Shown piece by piece: positions 59,125 through 64,000 of a stretch of DNA of 64,000 nucleotides. The translations under genes and the position numbers were made by a program. A model generated the notes under the pieces. The model made no database searches. It was given only the letters and a program-made list of their open reading frames with translations, and was not told the origin of the DNA. Source of the stretch: Steinernema hermaphroditum (lineage: Eukaryota; Nematoda; Chromadorea; Rhabditida; Steinernematidae); the NCBI GenBank assembly GCA_030435675.1, contig CM059625.1, forward strand, positions 10,292,001-10,356,000. The letters are read 5' to 3'. Numbering within the stretch: position 1 is the first letter of the stretch; every line of letters begins with the position of its first letter.

Positions 59125-59744
59125 AGATGTCGTTGTCTTGTTCGTCGTTGCTCATTAAATAGCTTTAATCATTGGCGAAAAAGAGCGAGATCAGCAATGT
59201 AGTGACCTTGCGCAAATAGAAATCAAAAGAATTAGAAACAACGAAGTCGGCTTCGGAAAAAATATTGTCGCGTTGAAAGAACAGAGGGAACGTGGCACAC
59301 TTATTAGCTCAAGAAAAGACTGCGAGCTAACAACCGAACTAAAGGTATGGCACATAACAATGGAATAGTGGTCGCTTTTTAAACTCCTTCGGCCGAGATA
59401 TATTCTTCCAGTTGTGAATGACTTAGGAAATGCACCCAGTCGATATCTCGAATGCTAAATTATGTTTTTGAATTCAGGATTTTTCGCAGTCGACGGTGGA
59501 CTTACATGTTTAACTTCGCGATTGAGCTTTGTGCACACGGGGACACGGACTTGTAGTGACAGGATTTGTGGCAAACCAAGCGACAGTCTGAAAATTCATT
59601 TGAGAACACTTAGACAAATACGTCAAACCTCTGCACTGATACGCTTGCTTGGCAAAACTACGAGCAATTCTCTGATGACAGATATTGCACACAGTTCCTC
59701 TGAAAAGTAGTGAGATTTTAGGATTGTGGCCGCTGCAACGCTTA
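59125..59744. other. Convergent 3' region with possible extra exons
   Basis: Between the MAM-like stop and the stop of the minus-strand SMP-C2 gene. A plus-strand open block at 59163-59344 (contains EKERDQQCSDLAQIEIKRI) begins after TAG and ends at an AAG|GTATGG donor in a phase that fits the preceding gene, and a short exon 59478-59513 would supply a stop. These may be alternative 3' exons. The frame at 59462-59710 is not otherwise supported. Confidence 0.35.
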
Positions 59745-62536
59745 TTACCCTCGAATCTTAACTGCAACAAAAGTATGATCATTGTGAAGATGAAGTTTCT
59801 TGCCGCGACGCATCAACTTCACAGCTGCGGGCTCTGCGATGATGGTTTTCGGAATTTCATAGTACTTCTTTTCATTGTTCCGCGTATTCATCTCAAGTAT
59901 GAGGGTGCTGTGGCTGTAAAGACTCTTTGTCGATTCGCGTGACTTTCCACCAACAGAAGACGTTTCGTAATAACTCGTTCCTGGTTTTGAATGCTTTTGT
60001 TGAACATAGCCCTGCATCTACGTAGGTACCTCGGGTTGAATAGCGCGTTTGTGACTGATCTCTAGATGGCGGAAGTGACACAGCCTCCTCGAGTTCAGGA
60101 TTGCCAACATCGGCACTCTTCGCACGACGTTTCGATCTTCGGCGTCCACTGAGACGGTCTTTCAGGTCGCCGAAGAAGGAACGATCGCGCTTCTCGGTGG
60201 TTTCGTGTGTCTTCTTGCTTCGATCGCGCGATTTGCGTTCAGAATCCACCTCTTCGACTTGCAATGTTGTTCTGTCGTTCTCGTACTGTAGTAATGTACT
60301 GTGTTCATCGACGAAAGGCTCGTTGTGCTGCTGGTGAAGAAAAGCATCGTGTAAAGCCCGGTCAACAACCGGGTCCATTGCATTTTCCATTGAGCCGTGA
60401 ACCGAAGAAATAAGCGGTTTATCTCTGGTTTGCTAAAAACAGCGCTTGTCACTTACAACAGGAAAAGAGTGCAAAAAATACCTGCGAGACAGTTTTCACG
60501 AGAACAGTTGTCGTACTGGACGGCACAATGTCGTGCTGTTCATAGCTGTCTTCAAAATCAGAGGGATAAGGCAAATTAAAATAAGTTTCGGGAATTCTAC
60601 CGTGAGGGTCGTAAATTGGTCGCTTGCTTGTTGTGATGGTTTCTGTGAACTGCTTGCCGTCGTGATTTGTTATTAACATTTGATCGATCTGCTTTCCAAT
60701 AGTTTCAACATTTGGGTCATAGAATAGCTCGAACTGTAACAGAGGCTCAAGCAGAAATTCGTATTAATGGCACACCTCGACCGTTAGAGATCCGGACACA
60801 TGATCGTTCCTGTAAGGGCGTCCTTGCAGTTCCAAGGAATGCACTCTCTCTTTCGATTGGCGGAGCTCGTCGAATCCAACAATAGCGAGTCCAAGAAAAT
60901 TTTTATCATCTTCGTTGTTTCCTTGGTTTAGTCCCTCGTATACTTCAAATAAGATCTCTTCGCTCGCTGGCGTAATATCACTAAGGAAGTTGTCAAATGT
61001 GAACATAAAACGTTACGACATACAACTCGAAGTCCTCTTCCCAGTAGGGGCTAACGTTAAGACCTGTGCTCGTGGTGTATTTTTTTGCCGGTTCGTCCAT
61101 TTCTATGACCACGTAAGGTTGGTGAACATCTGAAGAAACGCGTATGTTTTGGTAAGAGAATTGATTCTGTTACCCATTACTTCTTTTATTTAGTTCTCCC
61201 ATGAAAATTTTTGCGTGTCAACACTTTCGCAGGAAATGCACAGCGGAGTCAATTTGAACCAAAAAAAGCTTACTTAACCAAAAAGCTAATATTGCGCCAA
61301 ATTACATCGAAACCTTGAATTGAGACTTTTGCACATTTTTCTGAACCAAGGTCTAATAATATACTCTGATACTTACCTTTGTTGACCCCAAGACGTTGAG
61401 CCCGAATGACTTTCACTCGGACTTTGTTAGGAGGAACGTTAGCTGTTGTGTTGTGGTCGACCAACTAGAAGTCGGATCGTATACGGAAGCGAGCCGGCAA
61501 ACATACATGTGATTGATGAAGACGACGAACAATTTCGTGCACCGGTGCTGTGACAACACTAGATTTCGAGACTTCCACTAGACTTCCACCAGGAGCCACA
61601 GTTGTCTCACTGAGGTTAATGTTTGTGACAGCCGAAACCAAGCAACGTCGAATCGTTTCTTCTACGAAAGCTGTGCTCACTTGGTTAATCTGAATGCCGC
61701 CTGTAGAAATGCATCGCCGACTGACACACGTACCTGGTTAGAATCGCGATTAACGAGTTGGATATCCATTTCAGGTCGGCCATTGAAGCACCCCATAAAG
61801 AAAAGCTGGTTGGCAATGCAAGCTATTCGACCTTCTACCTGTAGATAAAAAGGTGTTTTGTCAACTTTAAATTGTAATGTACTCACCTCCCCATGAAGAT
61901 CCCTAATGTAGGCATCATAATTGGACACACTAAGATGATCAGATGTACGCTGGGATGTGACAAGCTTCACTCGAACTTCGGGTAGATCAATGTGGGCTCG
62001 AAGAGTCTGGAACATGCCTTGTAAAGACAATTCGATGGTCAACTGCTATTTACCAGGTGATCACGTGGACCTTGCTCAACCACAACATTTGAAAGCTTCG
62101 GAGGCTTGTGAATGTCGGAATGATCGCCAAATCCTTCGAAGAGAACTTCGCAGTTGTTCTAGATACGAACAGTAATCAAAAAGATGTTTCTGCGGAGAGG
62201 AATTACCGTATGAGCTACTTTTTTCGCAGCATCGTTGAGTGATTTTATCCACGCCTCCAAAGGTTCTGGAACACGACGAAGATACTGGAAAAGCCACGAT
62301 ATTATTTCGTTCGCCCAGTCGCAATTGCTTGATCTAAACAAAGCTATGGAGTTAATTTCAAAGATCGCAGGTTACTTGGAGACGTTTTCTGGGGAAGATG
62401 TCGCCACGGAAGGTGCGTTTTGTTTCTGAATATTGGCATCCGATTCTGGCCCTGCGTTGCCCATCTTGTTAACAGCAAAATAGCAGAGTGCGCCCACGAA
62501 GAGCCATGTTATCAGAAGCCACGTGATGCCATCCAT
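59745..62536 (-). CDS. TMEM24/C2CD2L-like SMP-C2 lipid-transfer protein
   Basis: Predicted ER-anchored lipid-transfer protein. TMEM24 relatives tether ER to plasma membrane and move phosphatidylinositol. Twelve exons on the minus strand: 62536-62376, 62333-62207, 62158-62087, 62042-61887, 61838-61734, 61689-61507, 61464-61377, 61129-61024, 60980-60776, 60733-60482, 60432-60030, 59980-59745, about 697 aa, close to human TMEM24. An N-terminal membrane helix (WLLITWLFVGALCYFAV) is followed by an SMP-like region (NCDWANEIISWLFQYLRRV, LEAWIKSLNDAAKKVAHT, IELSLQGMFQTLRAHIDLPE). A C2 domain starts NKVRVKVIRAQRLGVNKG and continues HQPYVVIEMDEPAKKYTTST and VSPYWEEDFEF. The C-terminal third is charged with a polybasic Ser-containing patch (SGRRRSKRRAKSAD), as used for phospho-regulated plasma-membrane binding. 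The SMP call rests on overall order and is less certain than the C2. Confidence 0.8.
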
Positions 62537-64000
62537 CTCCCGCTCTTATTTCCCAAACTAGAACATACATGGAGTTTCAGCGAATGCTTTAAAGACTGAT
62601 CAATCCGTGCGCGAAAAGCTGATCTGTGAATGAGTCTGGAATAGACGCAGAACAAGAAATGCTCGAGGAACACTTTCGTTGACGGGTCAATCCGGTTAGC
62701 AGAAGTGCTGTAATATGCGTTGAGGAAAATGCAGACTAGGAAAAGCAAACAAATTTGAGCAATCGCATAGATTTTCAAATAGCCTGATTGACAGTTCTTT
62801 CATTGTTTCTGCTTTGACCAGAATTCCCTTAATATCATCACACGTATGTATTGAAACGTACCATTGAACAGTAGGAAAATTGACACACATCGCCTTCAAT
62901 CGCCTTCAGAGAGTTTACGAGTTTACAAGTTTATTTCAGTGCACTCATCAACAAAAATTGTGATCGGAAAAGCCGACTGCTGCGCCGTCAATGCTCGAGA
63001 ACGACAACCCGGGTCGGCAGAGGAAAGTGAATGACAGCCGCGTGTATTTAAACCATCGAGAAGCGATATGCTAGGATCGCAATGATTCGATCTGATAGGC
63101 CAAGGGATTGTCTCAGTCGCGGGGAGGATAGTCACGGCAGAGAGCAAGAACGAAAATGAGGGGAAGTAAGCTGGGCGAGAGAGCTATCCGCTGTTTTGCA
63201 ATCAGTCACTCTGACGCAAAAAAAAGTGAAGAAACTCCCGAACACGAACAAAAGTGAAATAAGTGATCACTTTGACAATGGCTGTAAACAGCTCAGGCTG
63301 TCGCCTACTTGCTTTTTTTCTGCAGATTGAGCTGATCATAGAACGGAAGCGCTAAAGTTACTTACATGTGAAGAAACTTATAAGCGGATACCTCCTTGTA
63401 GAGGTGAATACATATTTTCGGCTCTGACTCTCCCTTAGCACAATATTACAACGACCCGCTCACAGTAGACTAGCTCATATCTCACCTCGAGTACGTTGTC
63501 CCGTTCGATTGACCGCTCACAGCGGAAAGCCGTCAAAAATACAACTGAAACCACTACGCTTACTACGCTGGACTCCCGTGCGGTTGAAAGGTGATCGAAC
63601 GGCCGTCAACCCATCTCAACGACGCGCAAACCAGAGGTAAACAATATTAAGCACTGGGTGCCAGAACATATGTACAATGTCCCGAAAGCCAAGCGACCCA
63701 CTTCGCCGACGGATTGTCCGTCAAATGTCTGCATAAGAGAGGGGCTGCACCAGGTAAAATAAACAAGTGTAGAATTTTTTTGCATTTGACAAAGACAACA
63801 ACACAAGAAAAGGTTGGAAATCTTTCCGCTATCGAGACCGCATACGTGACATGTATTAACACAACATTGCAACTGCAACTTACTCATGCGGGATAAATTA
63901 AACATCTGGCGACTAGGCAAGAAGGAGACATAAGAAAGACAATTAGGAAGAAGAGATGAGATGTGAAATGACGCCGGAAGTCGGTCATAATCCATCTTCA
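62537..64000. other. 5' flank of the SMP-C2 gene
   Basis: About 1.5 kb at the window end with no supported gene. Minus frames at 62512-62899, 62923-63147 and 63606-63995 have no recognisable domain and no exon continuity. Probably promoter and intergenic sequence. Confidence 0.4.

Overview
This window looks like nematode nuclear DNA. Genes are split into many small exons, and most introns are only 40-50 nt with GT...TTTTAG or TTTCAG ends. The recognisable proteins are metazoan, and the mix of small secreted, GPI-tailed and Ly6-like proteins suits a nematode. A clade I nematode such as a whipworm (Trichuris) is my best guess from intron size and moderate GC, but that is inference. All gene models were spliced by eye: exon joins were accepted only when splice sites, reading phase and, where possible, family similarity agreed.

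Layout. 1-2.7 kb: no supported gene. 2.75-4.9 kb (-): secretin/adhesion-type seven-helix receptor. 6.5-7.0 kb: fold-back MITE-like element flanked by TTAA. 8.5-9.6 kb (-): CDF/ZnT-like cation transporter without the usual metal-site histidines. 10.9-14.1 kb (+): cytosolic 5'-nucleotidase II with two alternative first exons. 14.7-16.6 kb (-): secreted protein with two MAM-like domains. 18.8-20.0 kb (-): thioredoxin-like type I membrane protein. 20.15-20.6 kb (-): Ly6-like GPI protein. 20.6-25.7 kb: intergenic, with a perfect 74-bp inverted repeat. 25.7-27.4 kb (+): Cys-rich GPI-tailed secreted protein. 27.8-32.4 kb (-): MEIS/PREP-family protein with no homeodomain; its large intron holds a complete opposite-strand gene at 29.0-32.0 kb (+) for a Gln/Asn/Ser/Pro-rich secreted protein.

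34.4-35.8 kb (+): alpha-1,3-fucosyltransferase. 36.5-37.2 kb (+): four-helix membrane protein. 38.9-40.4 kb (+): choline/ethanolamine phosphotransferase. 40.9-41.5 kb (-): neuropeptide-like precursor with RFW-type amidation sites, followed at 41.9-42.2 kb (-) by a possible relative and at about 42.65 kb by a degenerate copy. 46.5-48.8 kb (+): rhodopsin-class peptide GPCR of the somatostatin/allatostatin-C type. 52.2-55.1 kb (+): glycogen synthase in 15 exons. 55.8-59.1 kb (+): large secreted protein with two MAM-like domains around a Ser/Thr/Pro-rich linker. 59.7-62.5 kb (-): TMEM24/C2CD2L-like SMP-C2 lipid-transfer protein.

These are independent eukaryotic genes, not an operon. Shared themes are secretion and surface modification (fucosyltransferase, MAM, Ly6, GPI-tailed proteins), peptide signalling (neuropeptides, two GPCRs) and membrane-lipid handling (phosphotransferase, TMEM24-like). 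The least ordinary parts are the nested gene inside a homeodomain-less MEIS gene, the small cluster of RFW/RFC peptide genes, the two palindromic elements, the histidine-less CDF transporter and the repeated use of GC-AG introns.
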